Shown in pieces: positions 34,489 through 43,093 of a stretch of 64,000 nt of DNA. The notes under the pieces were generated by a model. It was not told where the DNA came from, made no database searches, and worked only from the letters and a program-made list of their open reading frames with translations. The DNA lies in assembly GCA_017480785.1 (NCBI GenBank), contig JAFURZ010000003.1:1-64000 (forward strand), in the 5' to 3' direction. Origin of the DNA: Bacteroidales bacterium (lineage in GTDB: Bacteria > Bacteroidota > Bacteroidia > Bacteroidales > P3). How positions within the stretch are numbered: the first letter of the stretch is position 1; each line of letters starts with the position of its first letter. The translations under genes and the position numbers were made by a program.

Positions 34489-35679
34489 CTATTGTAGCAG
34501 CCAATCAACCACATTCATTTTCTTTATTCCATTGTGGGAAGACATGGGGTCGGCATCGAGGGTGAGCAGGTATTTGGGGTAGTGGTCTTTGATTGACTCC
34601 AGGGGTGAGAGTTCTCGCTCAAGGGTGGCCTCTTCGCGTGTGGTCAAGGCCACCTGATAGTATGCGGTGTCCTCGCCGTTCAGGCAGACAAAGTCGACTT
34701 CCTGCTTGCCCACTTTCCCGACAAACACCTGATTGCCGCGCCGTCGCAGTTCAAGATAGACGACATTCTCCAAGATATGCCCGAAGTCGTTTGGCCTGAT
34801 GCCGAGCAAAAGGTTTCGCAGTCCGATGTCTACCATATAATATTTGTTGCCTACACGCAGATGCTCTTTGCCGTGGACATCATAGCGCGAGGCACTGTAG
34901 AACATAAAACTGCCCAGCAGGCCGTTCACGCAGTTCTCAATCGTGTGGGGACTGCATTTCCTTCCGTTCGAGGTCAGTGTGTCGGCGATGGACTTCAGCG
35001 AGGTGACATTGCCGATGTTGTCGGCCAGATAGCGTATGACGCGTTCCAGTATGTCACTGTCCTGCAGACGGCTGCGCTGCATGATGTCTTTCAGTATCAC
35101 GGTGCTGTAGATGCCTTGCAGGTACTGACGCAGGTCTGTCGCGGCAGAAAGGTTGATGGTATAGGGAAACGACGAGGAGTTGATGTAATCGCGGTACAGT
35201 TGCTCCCCTCGGGCCTCGGTGGCTGACTGGTATTCTTTAACGGAAAACGGAAGCACTTCAACCTCGATATAGCGACCGGAAAGCAATGTCGATATCTCGC
35301 CCGAAAGAAGATACGCATTGGAACCGGTCAGATATATATCCACATTTTCTTTCAAGAACAGGCTGTCGATGGCTTTCTGGAACATGTCTACGGACTGTAT
35401 TTCGTCCAGAAAAACATAGTTCATCTTGTCCGGCAGCATCCGGGCCGTGATGTATTGATACAATTCGCGATAGTCTTTCAGATTTTCAAATGCTAAATCC
35501 TCAAGATTGATTGCAATTATCTGTTTTTTGTTTACGCCGTCATCCAAAAGCTGCTGCTGGAATTGAGCCATCAGGGTACTCTTCCCGCAACGATGGATGC
35601 CCGTTATTATCTTGATAACGTGCTTGTCGCGCCACTGCGATAGCTGATTGAGGTAGGTCGGTCTTGCTATCGTATCCAT
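34489..35679 (-). CDS. AAA ATPase with DUF4143 domain
   Basis: A 396-residue AAA+/DUF4143 protein, a family very common in Bacteroidota accessory regions and of unknown cellular role. The Walker A motif is ITGIHRCGKSTL (about residues 22-33), Walker B is YVFLDEIQ (about 90-97), and the sensor-like DIYLTGSNAYLLSGEISTLLSGR segment follows. The DUF4143 winged-helix/nuclease-like part covers about 190-396 (EVDFVCLNGEDTAYYQVAL). The start at 35679 (MDTIARPTYL) is chosen because a promoter overlaps the longer frame. Base composition is AT-rich relative to the chromosome. Confidence 0.88.
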   Translation of the reverse strand: MDTIARPTYLNQLSQWRDKHVIKIITGIHRCGKSTLMAQFQQQLLDDGVNKKQIIAINLEDLAFENLKDYRELYQYITARMLPDKMNYVFLDEIQSVDMFQKAIDSLFLKENVDIYLTGSNAYLLSGEISTLLSGRYIEVEVLPFSVKEYQSATEARGEQLYRDYINSSSFPYTINLSAATDLRQYLQGIYSTVILKDIMQRSRLQDSDILERVIRYLADNIGNVTSLKSIADTLTSNGRKCSPHTIENCVNGLLGSFMFYSASRYDVHGKEHLRVGNKYYMVDIGLRNLLLGIRPNDFGHILENVVYLELRRRGNQVFVGKVGKQEVDFVCLNGEDTAYYQVALTTREEATLERELSPLESIKDHYPKYLLTLDADPMSSHNGIKKMNVVDWLLQ

Positions 35680-35690
35680 CTTTTTGGTAT

Positions 35691-35745
35691 TTGAATTCAA
35701 GTGCAAAAATACAAAAATAATTTCAATTATTTGCATTCGAATGCA
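35691..35745 (-). promoter_or_regulatory. Promoter and possible operator of the DUF4143 ATPase
   Basis: The minus-strand -7 box TATTTTTG lies at 35704-35711. A perfect 14-bp palindrome TGCATTCGAATGCA (35732-35745) covers the -33 area, and TTGAATTCAA (35691-35700) lies near the transcription start. Palindromes at these places suggest a repressor site, but no regulator is known here. Confidence 0.45.
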
Positions 35746-35811
35746 GATAATTTTCTTGTAGGGCTATCAAAAAAATGTGATGTAAAGAATCAACATTTAA
35801 GCAAGACAATA

Positions 35812-35841
35812 AAAAAGTGTTTGGCGAGCCAAACACTTTTT
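35812..35841 (-). terminator. Terminator after atoD
   Basis: AAAAAGTGTTTGGC-GA-GCCAAACACTTTTT is a long perfect stem with A- and T-runs on both sides, so it can work in both directions. It lies 27 bp after the atoD stop and shows that atoD ends its transcript here. Confidence 0.85.
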
Positions 35842-35868
35842 CCGTAAATAAACAGGGGCTTACCCCGG

Positions 35869-36516
35869 TTATTTCTTGATGACGTAGTCGACGAAGATGC
35901 CGGGGGTCTTGACGGTCTCGGGGGCGATGGCGCCGGCGGGGACAATCTCCTGCGGTTCGACGATGACGGTGTCGGCGGCGGTGGCCATCATGGGGCTGAA
36001 GTTCTGGCTGGTGCCCTTGTAGACCAGGTTGCCGCTTTCGTCGGCGATGTTGGCGCCGATGATGGCGACGTCGGCACGCACGGGCTTCTCCAGCAGGTAC
36101 TCCTTGCCGTCGACGGTCACTTTCTGCTTGCCGTTTTCGACCACGGTGCCGAGGCCCGTCTGGGTGAGCACTCCACCGAGGCCTGCACCGGCGGCGCGGA
36201 TTTGTTCGGCCAGGGTGCCCTGGGGCTGGAGGGTCACCTTCAGCTCGCCGGCGTTCATCTGGTCGATGGTGTTGTTGTTGGTGCCGATATGGGTGGCGAT
36301 GAGGGCCTTCACCTGGTGGTTGGTGATGAGCTTGCCCACACCCACTTCGGGATAGGCGGTGTCGTTGCAGATGATGGTGAGGTCCTTCACGTTGCGGGCC
36401 ACCAGTTCATCAATAAGGGCGATGGGGTTGCCCACGCCGAGAAAACCACCCACCATTACGGTCATGCCATCATGGATGAGGTCGGCGGCTTCTTTTACAG
36501 TGACAAATTTCTTCAT
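35869..36516 (-). CDS. atoD: CoA-transferase alpha subunit (acetate/butyrate-acetoacetate type)
   Basis: A 215-residue class I CoA-transferase subunit A that moves CoA between acyl-CoA and acetoacetate, for example in lysine or butyrate fermentation. Signatures: GMTVMVGGFLGVGNPIALIDELV near the N-terminus, LKVTLQPQGTLAEQIRAAGAGLGGVLTQTG and the C-terminal FVDYVIKK. The catalytic Glu is on the beta subunit (AtoA), normally the next gene. Here atoD is followed by a terminator and then the AT-rich island, and no beta-subunit gene is present in the window. Kal on the same strand supports a lysine-fermentation role. Confidence 0.9.
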   Translation of the reverse strand: MKKFVTVKEAADLIHDGMTVMVGGFLGVGNPIALIDELVARNVKDLTIICNDTAYPEVGVGKLITNHQVKALIATHIGTNNNTIDQMNAGELKVTLQPQGTLAEQIRAAGAGLGGVLTQTGLGTVVENGKQKVTVDGKEYLLEKPVRADVAIIGANIADESGNLVYKGTSQNFSPMMATAADTVIVEPQEIVPAGAIAPETVKTPGIFVDYVIKK

Positions 36517-36561
36517 GTTGTTATACTATTTTATTGTTTGTTGCGTTATCGTTTCAGCGTG

Positions 36562-36569
36562 CAAAGATA
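36562..36569 (-). promoter_or_regulatory. -7 promoter element of atoD
   Basis: Minus-strand TATCTTTG, a perfect -7 box, 46 bp upstream of the atoD start. The -33 box is not distinct. Confidence 0.6.
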
Positions 36570-36597
36570 CAATATTTTTTGCATATTGAAAAAAAAT

Positions 36598-36628
36598 TTG
36601 CTCAGATGCCGAAATATGAGTAATTTTG
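36598..36628 (+). promoter_or_regulatory. Promoter of the 36654 gene
   Basis: TTG (36598-36600, in TTTG), a 20-bp spacer, TAATTTTG (36621-36628). It lies 26 bp before the ATG and is divergent from the atoD promoter. Confidence 0.7.
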
Positions 36629-36653
36629 CACTTGAAAATTAAGACGTAATAGA

Positions 36654-37286
36654 ATGAAAAAGACGCTGATTTTTGCCGTTATAGTGATGCTGTTCGCACC
36701 TTTGGCGGGTGCGCAGGAATATATTGAGCCGGTCGAGAAATGGAAAGTGGCCGAAGTGTGGGGCATCAACTACCACGGCTGGTCGTTCCATCAGGACTGG
36801 GAGGTGGACTTCACCATCGAGAGCCAGGACGGCCGTTTCACTCCGACCGACGCCGAAATCGCCGAAGCCGAGCGGCTGATACAGAAACGTATAGCCTATG
36901 TGAACCGCGACCACTACAATCAGGGCGGCATGTGCCCCATCATTGACGAGCACATGCGCATGTACCGCCGCCAGTATGTGGGCTTCACCAACGACCGTGG
37001 CGACCACGTCATCTGGGTCAACTTCCTGTGGGACGACGAGCTGACCGACGAGCGTCTAGCCAGCGACGTGCTCCTCACCACCGGCGGCTGCGGCCACTTC
37101 TGGCACCTGAAGTGCAACCTCAACACCAAGAAGGTCTACGGCCTCGAGGTGAATGGCGACGGCGACATACGCTACCTGCCGCGTGTGGCCAAACCGCAGC
37201 CGCGCATCAGCAAGCCCAAGGGCAACAAGAAGCAGAAGGTGCGCAAGACGGGTATCATCCATTCCGAAGCCGACAAACAGTTCTAG
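36654..37286 (+). CDS. Secreted hypothetical protein
   Basis: A 210-residue protein with a signal peptide (residues 1-20, ending LAGAQ). It is not recognised beyond Bacteroidota conservation. The central part has aromatic- and Cys-containing segments (YNQGGMCPIIDEHMRMYRRQYVGF, TTGGCGHFWHLKCNLNTKKVYGLEVNGDGD). The C-terminal 35 residues are very basic (KPKGNKKQKVRKT). It precedes the GtrA gene by 3 bp and is probably cotranscribed. Confidence 0.7.
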   Translation: MKKTLIFAVIVMLFAPLAGAQEYIEPVEKWKVAEVWGINYHGWSFHQDWEVDFTIESQDGRFTPTDAEIAEAERLIQKRIAYVNRDHYNQGGMCPIIDEHMRMYRRQYVGFTNDRGDHVIWVNFLWDDELTDERLASDVLLTTGGCGHFWHLKCNLNTKKVYGLEVNGDGDIRYLPRVAKPQPRISKPKGNKKQKVRKTGIIHSEADKQF

Positions 37287-37289
37287 GTC

Positions 37290-37700
37290 GTGGAACTCCG
37301 TCCGCTGATTATCAAGTTCCTCAAGTTTGGCGTGGTGGGTGCCAGCGGCATGCTGGTGCACGGGGGTGTCCTCTATGCGTGCAAGGAGTGGATTGGCCTC
37401 AACCCCTTTGTGGCCAACACTATCGGATTCATCTGTGCCGCCACGACCAACTACTTCCTCAACCGCATCTGGACCTTCCGCAGCCAGGAGAAGAAGGTGG
37501 GGGTGGAGTACCTCAAGTTCTTCCTTGTCAGCATCATCGGGTTGGGCATCAACAACGGCACCCTCTGGCTGTGCGGCAAGCTGCTGCCGGCATGGAACGA
37601 CGACTGGCGCTTCTATATCCTCTGGGTCGTCGCCGTCGGCGTCACCACCCTCTGGAACTTCTTCGGCAACATGCTTTTCACCTTCCGCCAGAAGCACTAA
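37290..37700 (+). CDS. GtrA family membrane protein
   Basis: A 136-residue protein with four membrane helices. GtrA/DPMS-like proteins are thought to help flip lipid-linked sugars for cell-wall polysaccharide modification. The typical pattern FLKFGVVGASGMLVHGGVLYACKE and NTIGFICAATTNYFLNRIWTFRS is present. The start is GTG at 37290, 3 bp after the preceding stop. No partner glycosyltransferase is adjacent. Confidence 0.87.
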   Translation: MELRPLIIKFLKFGVVGASGMLVHGGVLYACKEWIGLNPFVANTIGFICAATTNYFLNRIWTFRSQEKKVGVEYLKFFLVSIIGLGINNGTLWLCGKLLPAWNDDWRFYILWVVAVGVTTLWNFFGNMLFTFRQKH

Positions 37701-37745
37701 TCCCTCCCCGCAATCACGCAGTCAAACAATCAAACAATACCAACC

Positions 37746-38948
37746 ATGGAAATCCTGTCAAATAGAATTCTCAATATGGCCGAGAGCGAGACTCTCGCCA
37801 TGACCGCCAAGGCCCGTGAGCTCAAGGCCCAGGGCAAAGACGTCATCAGCCTCAGCATCGGCGAGCCCGACTTCAACACCCCGGAGGCTGTGAAGGAGGC
37901 CGCCAAGAAGGCCATCGACGACAACTTCACCCATTATCCTCCCGTGCCCGGCTATGCCGACCTGAAGGAGGCCATCTGCACCAAGCTGTTGCGCGACAAC
38001 GGTCTGGAGTACAAGCCCGAGCAGATTGTCGTCAGCACCGGCGCCAAGCAGAGCCTCTTCCAGGTGGTGCAGTGCCTCATCAACCCTGGCGACGAGGTGA
38101 TTATCCCCACCCCCTTCTGGGTCTCCTACAAGGAGTTCGTCCGCCTGGCCGAGGGCAAGTGCGTCTTCGTGAAGACCAAGCTCGAGAACGACTTCAAGGT
38201 CACCCCCGAGCAACTTGAGGCCGCCATCACGCCCCGCACCAAGCTCATCATGTTCTCCTCGCCCTCCAACCCCACCGGCATGCTCTACACCAAAGAGGAG
38301 CTGCGCGGTATCGCCGAGGTGGTGGCCAAGCATGAGAACCTCTTCGTCATGGCCGACGAAATCTATGAGCACATCAACTTCGTGGGCAAGCACGAGTCGA
38401 TAGCCCAGTTCCCCGAGGTCAAGGACCGCGTCATCACCGTCAACGGCGTGGCCAAGGGCTTCGCCATGACCGGCTGGCGCATCGGCTTCATCGCCGCCCC
38501 CACCGTCATAGCCAAGGCCGCCAACAAGCTGCAGGGCCAGGTGACCAGCGCCACCTGCTCCATCGCCCAGAAGGCCACCGTCTGCGCCATGCTCATGGAC
38601 CCCAAGACCAGCAAGGACATCATCGACATGCGCGAGACCTTCCGCCGCCGCCGCGACATGGTCTACCAGCTGCTGTGCGACATCCCTGGCCTCAAGGTAC
38701 GCCTGCCACAGGGTGCCTTCTACTTCTTCCCCGACTGCAGCTCCTACTACGGCAAGAGCTTCAACGGCAAGAAGATTGAGAACTCGACCGACATGGCCTT
38801 CTATCTCCTCAACGAGGCCAACGTGGCCACGGTGATGGGCTCCGCCTTCGGCGACGACAGCTGCATCCGCCTCAGCTACGCCACCAGCGAGGACCTCCTC
38901 CGCGAAGCCCTCCGCCGCATCAAAGAGGCCCTGGCCAAACTGCAGTAA
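37746..38948 (+). CDS. Pyridoxal phosphate-dependent aminotransferase, class I (aspartate aminotransferase type)
   Basis: A 400-residue PLP enzyme, probably aspartate aminotransferase of the Ib subgroup. Visible are LSIGEPDFNTPEAVKEAA, the SSPSNPTGMLY loop (about residues 176-186), MADEIYEHI (PLP Asp/Tyr), and the Schiff-base Lys in VNGVAKGFAMTGWRIGF (about 233-249). The arginine for the alpha-carboxylate is in CIRLSYA. Length is normal. Substrate preference cannot be fixed from sequence alone. Confidence 0.92.
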   Translation: MEILSNRILNMAESETLAMTAKARELKAQGKDVISLSIGEPDFNTPEAVKEAAKKAIDDNFTHYPPVPGYADLKEAICTKLLRDNGLEYKPEQIVVSTGAKQSLFQVVQCLINPGDEVIIPTPFWVSYKEFVRLAEGKCVFVKTKLENDFKVTPEQLEAAITPRTKLIMFSSPSNPTGMLYTKEELRGIAEVVAKHENLFVMADEIYEHINFVGKHESIAQFPEVKDRVITVNGVAKGFAMTGWRIGFIAAPTVIAKAANKLQGQVTSATCSIAQKATVCAMLMDPKTSKDIIDMRETFRRRRDMVYQLLCDIPGLKVRLPQGAFYFFPDCSSYYGKSFNGKKIENSTDMAFYLLNEANVATVMGSAFGDDSCIRLSYATSEDLLREALRRIKEALAKLQ

Positions 38949-38983
38949 GGCCGGTGGGATAATCCCCCTATCGTCTGTGAAAG

Positions 38984-39011
38984 AAAGGCCACGACTCCGG
39001 TCGTGGCCTTT
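38984..39011 (+). terminator. Terminator of the aminotransferase gene
   Basis: AAAGGCCACGAC-TCCG-GTCGTGGCCTTT is a perfect 12-bp stem, followed by TCTTTTTG. Confidence 0.92.
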
Positions 39012-39088
39012 CTTTTTGTCCTCCGGCGCGGGAGATGCGCCGGGGGCGGGGCAGGTTATTCGCCTGTCGTTCCATTGGTCCGGACCTG

Positions 39089-39164
39089 CTCATCTACTAC
39101 TCTTCGCCTACTCGAGTAGGGGATGGGTAGGCGATGAGTAAGGGATGAGTAGGAGTTGAGTAAG
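39089..39164. repeat. Palindromic element, family C copy 1 (CTACTC/GAGTAG)
   Basis: The centre is CCTACTCGAGTAGG (39107-39120). The left arm units CTCATCTACTA and CTCTTCGCCTA start at 39089 and 39100. The right arm units of GATGAGTARGS type start at 39122, 39133, 39144 and 39155, always 11 bp apart. A related copy lies at 60424-60503. It sits between the aminotransferase terminator and the convergent thioesterase terminator. Confidence 0.85.
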
Positions 39165-39288
39165 ACATGGTCTTGGGATGGCTTCTGTATCAGTGGGTTA
39201 CAAAAGCCGTTTTTTGGGGCTTTTTCCAGTTTTGAAGAGAAATTGTTTCGGTTTTGATTGGCGGGTCGAGGAGACGACAAAAACGGCC

Positions 39289-39323
39289 GCAGGGGCATAA
39301 GAACCAGTGTCTTATGCCCCTGC
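39289..39323 (-). terminator. Terminator of the thioesterase gene
   Basis: A perfect 14-bp stem, GCAGGGGCATAAGA (39289-39302) with its complement at 39310-39323 and a 7-nt loop, lies 28 bp after the minus-strand stop. On the minus strand GGCCGTTTTTG follows. Confidence 0.85.
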
Positions 39324-39350
39324 GGGAGTCGTCGGCGGCCTGAAAACGGC

Positions 39351-39752
39351 TCAGGCCTGCTGTACGTGGGCGTAGAGGTCGGGGAAGCGCTGCTCGAGGG
39401 ATACGGGACGGCCGTTCTCGAGGAAGCAGTGGGTGCTGGTGGCGGTGCATACGGTGCGGCCGCCGCAGGTCATGGTGTAGTTGAAGACTATCTTCAGGGC
39501 CGAGGTCTCGGCCACCTTCACGCTTATCTCGATGACGTCCTTGAAGGTGGTGCTGTGCTTGTAGCGGCAGTCGACGGCCACCACGGGCGACACCACGCCC
39601 TCGGCCTCCATGCGGTCGAAGCCGTAGCCGAGCTGGTCCATCCAGTCGACGCGGGCCTCTTCCATGAAGCGTATGTAGTTGCTGTGGTGGGTGATGCCCA
39701 TGCGGTCGCACTCGTAGTACTTCACCTCGTGGCGGTAGGGCTTGATTTCCAT
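39351..39752 (-). CDS. Acyl-CoA thioesterase, 4-hydroxybenzoyl-CoA thioesterase/YbgC type
   Basis: A 133-residue hotdog-fold protein. The catalytic region YYECDRMGITHHSNYIRFMEEARVDWM (about residues 13-39) carries the conserved Asp and the helix start typical of the YbgC/FadM group. Substrate is unknown: small acyl-CoAs, or acyl-ACP as in YbgC. It lies downstream of the Ser-rich protein gene on the same strand but has hairpins on both sides, so it is probably monocistronic. Confidence 0.88.
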   Translation of the reverse strand: MEIKPYRHEVKYYECDRMGITHHSNYIRFMEEARVDWMDQLGYGFDRMEAEGVVSPVVAVDCRYKHSTTFKDVIEISVKVAETSALKIVFNYTMTCGGRTVCTATSTHCFLENGRPVSLEQRFPDLYAHVQQA

Positions 39753-39785
39753 AGGGCAAAGAATGTATTATGGGGTGGAAAGGAG

Positions 39786-39813
39786 AGGCCCCCGGGCGTG
39801 AGCCCGGGGGCCT
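39786..39813 (-). terminator. Terminator of the Ser/Arg-rich protein gene
   Basis: AGGCCCCCGGGC-GTGA-GCCCGGGGGCCT is a perfect 12-bp GC stem, 18 bp after the stop on the minus strand. The following minus-strand sequence is only moderately T-rich. Confidence 0.7.
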
Positions 39814-39830
39814 CGATGGCTTGTTCCGTT

Positions 39831-40892
39831 TTAGTCGGCTTCGTAGATGAGGAGCTGTCCGTCGGCCCAGATGAAGAGCAAGGGGTCTTTCTCGTGCTTC
39901 TTGCTTATCCAGCAGCCTCCGTTCTCACTGTCGATGACCATGTTGCAGTATTTCTTGTTGATTTTCTGCTCGGCCAGCAGGTGGTCGTCCTTGTCGTAGA
40001 CCTGAAGGTAGGTGGAGCCGCCGTCGCGGACGATGGCGTACATGATGTCGCCGCTGATGCCGTAGGTAATCATGTCTACGTGGTAGGTGTCTTGCACGTA
40101 GCGGCGCACGGTGACTACATCGGTCACATGGTAGTCATACCAGTAGCTGTTGCAGTAGAGCCAGAATCCGGGCCAGTACCAGGGACGCGGGGGGATGGGG
40201 TCCCAGAAGATGGGGTGGCAGTGCACCATGTGGTGGTGCCAGGGGTGGTAGAAATAGGGGGCAGGGTGGATGGGGCGATGGCTGGGAGGCATCACGCCGC
40301 CGGGACGGCCCGGACGGGCATAGTTGGACCGGGGGCGACCCGAGGCCGATATCGTTCCGGCAGGTGCTTTGGGGGCAGGGCCTCTGTGCACCGTCCCGTT
40401 GTCTCGCTCCCGCGGGGTGGTGCCACGCATGGTCGCATCGCCACGTGTCGTGGGGGCTGTGCGGCCTGCTTCGCGGCCACGCACGCCGGCATGGCTGCCA
40501 CGGGCTTCTACTCCGCCGCGCATTGCGGGGCTGCCGCTGCGGACGCCCTCGCTACGGCTGACGCTGCCTGCCGAACGGCTGGGACCGCCCACCGAGCTGC
40601 TACGGCTCGGGCTGCTGCTCATTGCCGAGCGGCTGCTGCTGGACGAACGGCTGGGACTGCTGCTTATCGACGAGCGGCTGGGGCTGGACGAGCGGCTGGA
40701 GCTGCTGCTGAAACTGCTTCGGCTTGAGCTACTGCTGGAGGAGTGGCTGCTGCCGGAGGAGCGGCTGCTGCTCACCGAGCTGCTGTGTCCGCCACCGCCA
40801 CCGCGGCTGCCTCCGCTACGCTGTGCCAGGGCCGGCGTGGCGCTCAGCGCCAGGGCCATCATTGCGAGTGCAATTACTTTCGAGGTCTTCAT
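39831..40892 (-). CDS. Secreted Ser/Arg-rich low-complexity protein
   Basis: A 353-residue protein with a signal peptide (residues 1-23, ending TPALAQ). A Gly-rich stretch, then a long Ser/Arg/Pro repeat region (about 35-125; SSSPSRSS-type), then a Gly/Arg/Pro-rich linker follow. A folded C-terminal domain from about 225 is rich in Trp, Tyr and His (HPWHHHMVHCHPIFWDP, GFWLYCNSYWYDYHV) with beta strands to the end. No family is recognised. The start at 40892 is supported by a GGAG sequence and the signal peptide. It is probably a surface or periplasmic protein. Confidence 0.75.
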   Translation of the reverse strand: MKTSKVIALAMMALALSATPALAQRSGGSRGGGGGHSSSVSSSRSSGSSHSSSSSSSRSSFSSSSSRSSSPSRSSISSSPSRSSSSSRSAMSSSPSRSSSVGGPSRSAGSVSRSEGVRSGSPAMRGGVEARGSHAGVRGREAGRTAPTTRGDATMRGTTPRERDNGTVHRGPAPKAPAGTISASGRPRSNYARPGRPGGVMPPSHRPIHPAPYFYHPWHHHMVHCHPIFWDPIPPRPWYWPGFWLYCNSYWYDYHVTDVVTVRRYVQDTYHVDMITYGISGDIMYAIVRDGGSTYLQVYDKDDHLLAEQKINKKYCNMVIDSENGGCWISKKHEKDPLLFIWADGQLLIYEAD

Positions 40893-40970
40893 ATTGTTAC
40901 TCCTTTCTTTTTTGGTTGTTCTTTCGTTAAGAGAAGTTCGCTCCACTTCGGTTGCGTTCTTTTTCTGCTG

Positions 40971-40978
40971 CAAAAGTA
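40971..40978 (-). promoter_or_regulatory. -7 promoter element of the Ser/Arg-rich protein gene
   Basis: Minus-strand TACTTTTG, 78 bp upstream of the start codon at 40892. Confidence 0.5.
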
Positions 40979-41026
40979 CAACCTTTCTCCGAGGGAATTT
41001 CCGAAACCTTTACCTATTTTTCCCAT

Positions 41027-43090
41027 TCAGCCGACGCTGCAGCCGGGAGTGACTATGTCACTGGGAGTTAACAGTACCAGGCGGCCGTCTTTGTCTTCGG
41101 CGCTGAGTATCATTCCTTGGCTTTCGACACCCTTCAGTTTGCGCGGCGGGAAGTTGGCGATGAAGCAAACTTGGCGTCCCACCAGTGCCTGCGGGTCGGG
41201 GTAGAACTTGGCGATGCCGCTGACGATGGTGCGGGGGGTGCCGGTGCCGTCGTCGAGTTTGAACTGCAGCAGCTTGTCGGCCTTGGGCACCTTGGTGCAC
41301 TCGAGGATGGTGGCCACGCGGATATCCATGCGGCCGAAGTCGTCGATGGTCACTGCGGGTTTCTCCTCGGCGGGCTGCCAGGCGGCGAGGGCGTTCTGCT
41401 CCTTGGTGCGGAGCAGCTTGTCGACCTGTGCCTGGATAGTCTCGTCGCTGATTTGCTCGAAGAGCAGCTCGGGCTGGGCAATCTGGTGACCCTCCAAGAG
41501 CAGGTCGGCATGGCCGGCATCCTGCCAACCGAGGGTCTGGAGTTTGAGCATGCGGTGCAGCTTGTCGGCCGTGAAGGGCAGGAAGGGGGCGCAAAGGATG
41601 GCCAGATTGGCGCAGATTTGCAGCGAGAGGTTCATTACCGTGGCGGTGCGTTCGGGGTCGCTCTTGACGAGTTTCCACGGCTCGGTGTCGGTGAGGTACT
41701 TGTTGCCCAGACGGGCGAGGTTCATCATCTCGCTGAGGGCCTCGCGGAAGCGGTAGGTCTCGATGCTGCGGCCGATGCGCTCGGGGAAGGTGGCCATCTC
41801 CTTGACGACCTCCTGCTCGGCCTCTCCGAGAGGTCCGCAAGCGGGCACTTTTCCACCATAGAACTTGTGGGTGAGGACAAGCGTTCTATTCACGAAGTTG
41901 CCGAGGATGGCGACCAGTTCGCTGTTGTTCTTCAACTGGAAGTCTTTCCAGGTGAAGTCGTTGTCCTTGGTCTCGGGGGCGTTGGAGCAGAGGGTGTAGC
42001 GGAGCACGTCCTGCTTGCCGGGGAACTCCTGCAGGTATTCGTGCAGCCATACGGCCCAGTTGCGCGAGGTGCTGATCTTGTCGCCCTCGAGGTTGAGGAA
42101 CTCGTTGGCCGGCACATTGGCGGGCAGGATGTAGGAGCCGTCGGCGTGGAGCATCGAGGGGAAGATGATGCAGTGGAAAACGATATTGTCCTTGCCGATG
42201 AAGTGCACCAGCTTGGTGTCCTGGCTCTTCCACCATTTCTCCCAGTCGTCGCCCTTGAGCTGCTTGGTAAAGGAGATGTAGCCGATGGGGGCGTCGAACC
42301 AGACGTAAAGCACTTTGCCGTCGGCACCCTCGATGGGCACCTTGACGCCCCAGTCGAGGTCGCGCGTGACGGCACGGGGCTGCAGGCCGGCGTCAATCCA
42401 CGACTTGCACTGGCCGTAGACGTTGGTCTTCCAGTCGCCTTTATGCTCCTCCAGTATCCACTGGCGCAGCCAGGGCTCGTCTTGGTCGAGGGGGAGGAAC
42501 CAGTGCTTGGTCTCCTTGAGGACGGGTTTCGAGCCGCTGAGGGCGCTCTTGGGGTTGATGAGGTCGGTGGCATTGAGCGAGGTGCCGCAGGCTTCGCACT
42601 GGTCGCCGTAGGCACGCTCGTTGCCGCAGTGGGGGCAGGTGCCGGTGATGTAGCGGTCGGCCAGGAACTGCTGGGCCTCCTCGTCGTAGTATTGCATCGA
42701 GGTCTTCTCGATGAACTTGCCCTCGTCGTACAGCTTCTTGAAGTATTCGGATGCGGTACGGTGATGCTCGTCGCAGGAGGTGCGGCTGTAGATGTCGAAC
42801 GAAATACCCAGTTCGGCGAAGCTGTCCTTGATTATCTTGTGGTAGCGGTCGACGATGTCCTGCGGCGTGACGCCCTCCTTGCGGGCCTTGATGGTGATGG
42901 GCACGCCGTGCTCGTCCGAGCCGCCGATGAACATCACCTCCTCGCCCTGGGCGCGCAGGTAGCGCACATAGACGTCGGCGGGCACGTAGACGCCGGCCAG
43001 GTGACCGATGTGTACCGGCCCGTTGGCATAGGGCAATGCCGAGGTGACGGTATAGCGTTTGTACTTATGGTCTTTTTCTGTATAGGTCAT
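41027..43090 (-). CDS. metG: Methionine--tRNA ligase
   Basis: A 687-residue class I synthetase. The HIGH motif is visible as [10 protein letters not shown] (about residues 20-29). A zinc knuckle with [18 protein letters not shown] lies near 146-163. The second signature reads DKISTSRNW instead of KMSKS. The anticodon-binding helical domain is followed by a C-terminal EMAP/OB-fold tRNA-binding domain (about 585-687; [31 protein letters not shown]). Length and layout are normal for Bacteroidota MetRS. The upstream lipoprotein gene ends 3 bp before its start. Confidence 0.97.
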   Translation of the reverse strand: MTYTEKDHKYKRYTVTSALPYANGPVHIGHLAGVYVPADVYVRYLRAQGEEVMFIGGSDEHGVPITIKARKEGVTPQDIVDRYHKIIKDSFAELGISFDIYSRTSCDEHHRTASEYFKKLYDEGKFIEKTSMQYYDEEAQQFLADRYITGTCPHCGNERAYGDQCEACGTSLNATDLINPKSALSGSKPVLKETKHWFLPLDQDEPWLRQWILEEHKGDWKTNVYGQCKSWIDAGLQPRAVTRDLDWGVKVPIEGADGKVLYVWFDAPIGYISFTKQLKGDDWEKWWKSQDTKLVHFIGKDNIVFHCIIFPSMLHADGSYILPANVPANEFLNLEGDKISTSRNWAVWLHEYLQEFPGKQDVLRYTLCSNAPETKDNDFTWKDFQLKNNSELVAILGNFVNRTLVLTHKFYGGKVPACGPLGEAEQEVVKEMATFPERIGRSIETYRFREALSEMMNLARLGNKYLTDTEPWKLVKSDPERTATVMNLSLQICANLAILCAPFLPFTADKLHRMLKLQTLGWQDAGHADLLLEGHQIAQPELLFEQISDETIQAQVDKLLRTKEQNALAAWQPAEEKPAVTIDDFGRMDIRVATILECTKVPKADKLLQFKLDDGTGTPRTIVSGIAKFYPDPQALVGRQVCFIANFPPRKLKGVESQGMILSAEDKDGRLVLLTPSDIVTPGCSVG

Positions 43091-43093
43091 TGT

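Larger units (their letters stand above)
31983..35868. other. AT-rich island between kal and atoD
   Basis: About 3.9 kb with clearly lower GC than both flanks. It holds a truncated DUF4143 ATPase gene, a leucine-rich lipoprotein, a small hypothetical gene, an iterated palindrome and an intact AAA/DUF4143 ATPase. Base use and gene content suggest acquisition between two genes of one pathway. No integrase or clear direct repeats mark its ends. Confidence 0.65.

Noticed and set aside
33800-35679. Toxin-antitoxin or abortive-infection system in the AT-rich island
   Set aside because: No known toxin or antitoxin motif is visible in the small protein, and the DUF4143 ATPase is convergent, not part of the same operon.
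31983-35868. Prophage or integrative element
   Set aside because: No integrase, portal, capsid or relaxase gene and no flanking direct repeats were found; only general accessory genes are present.
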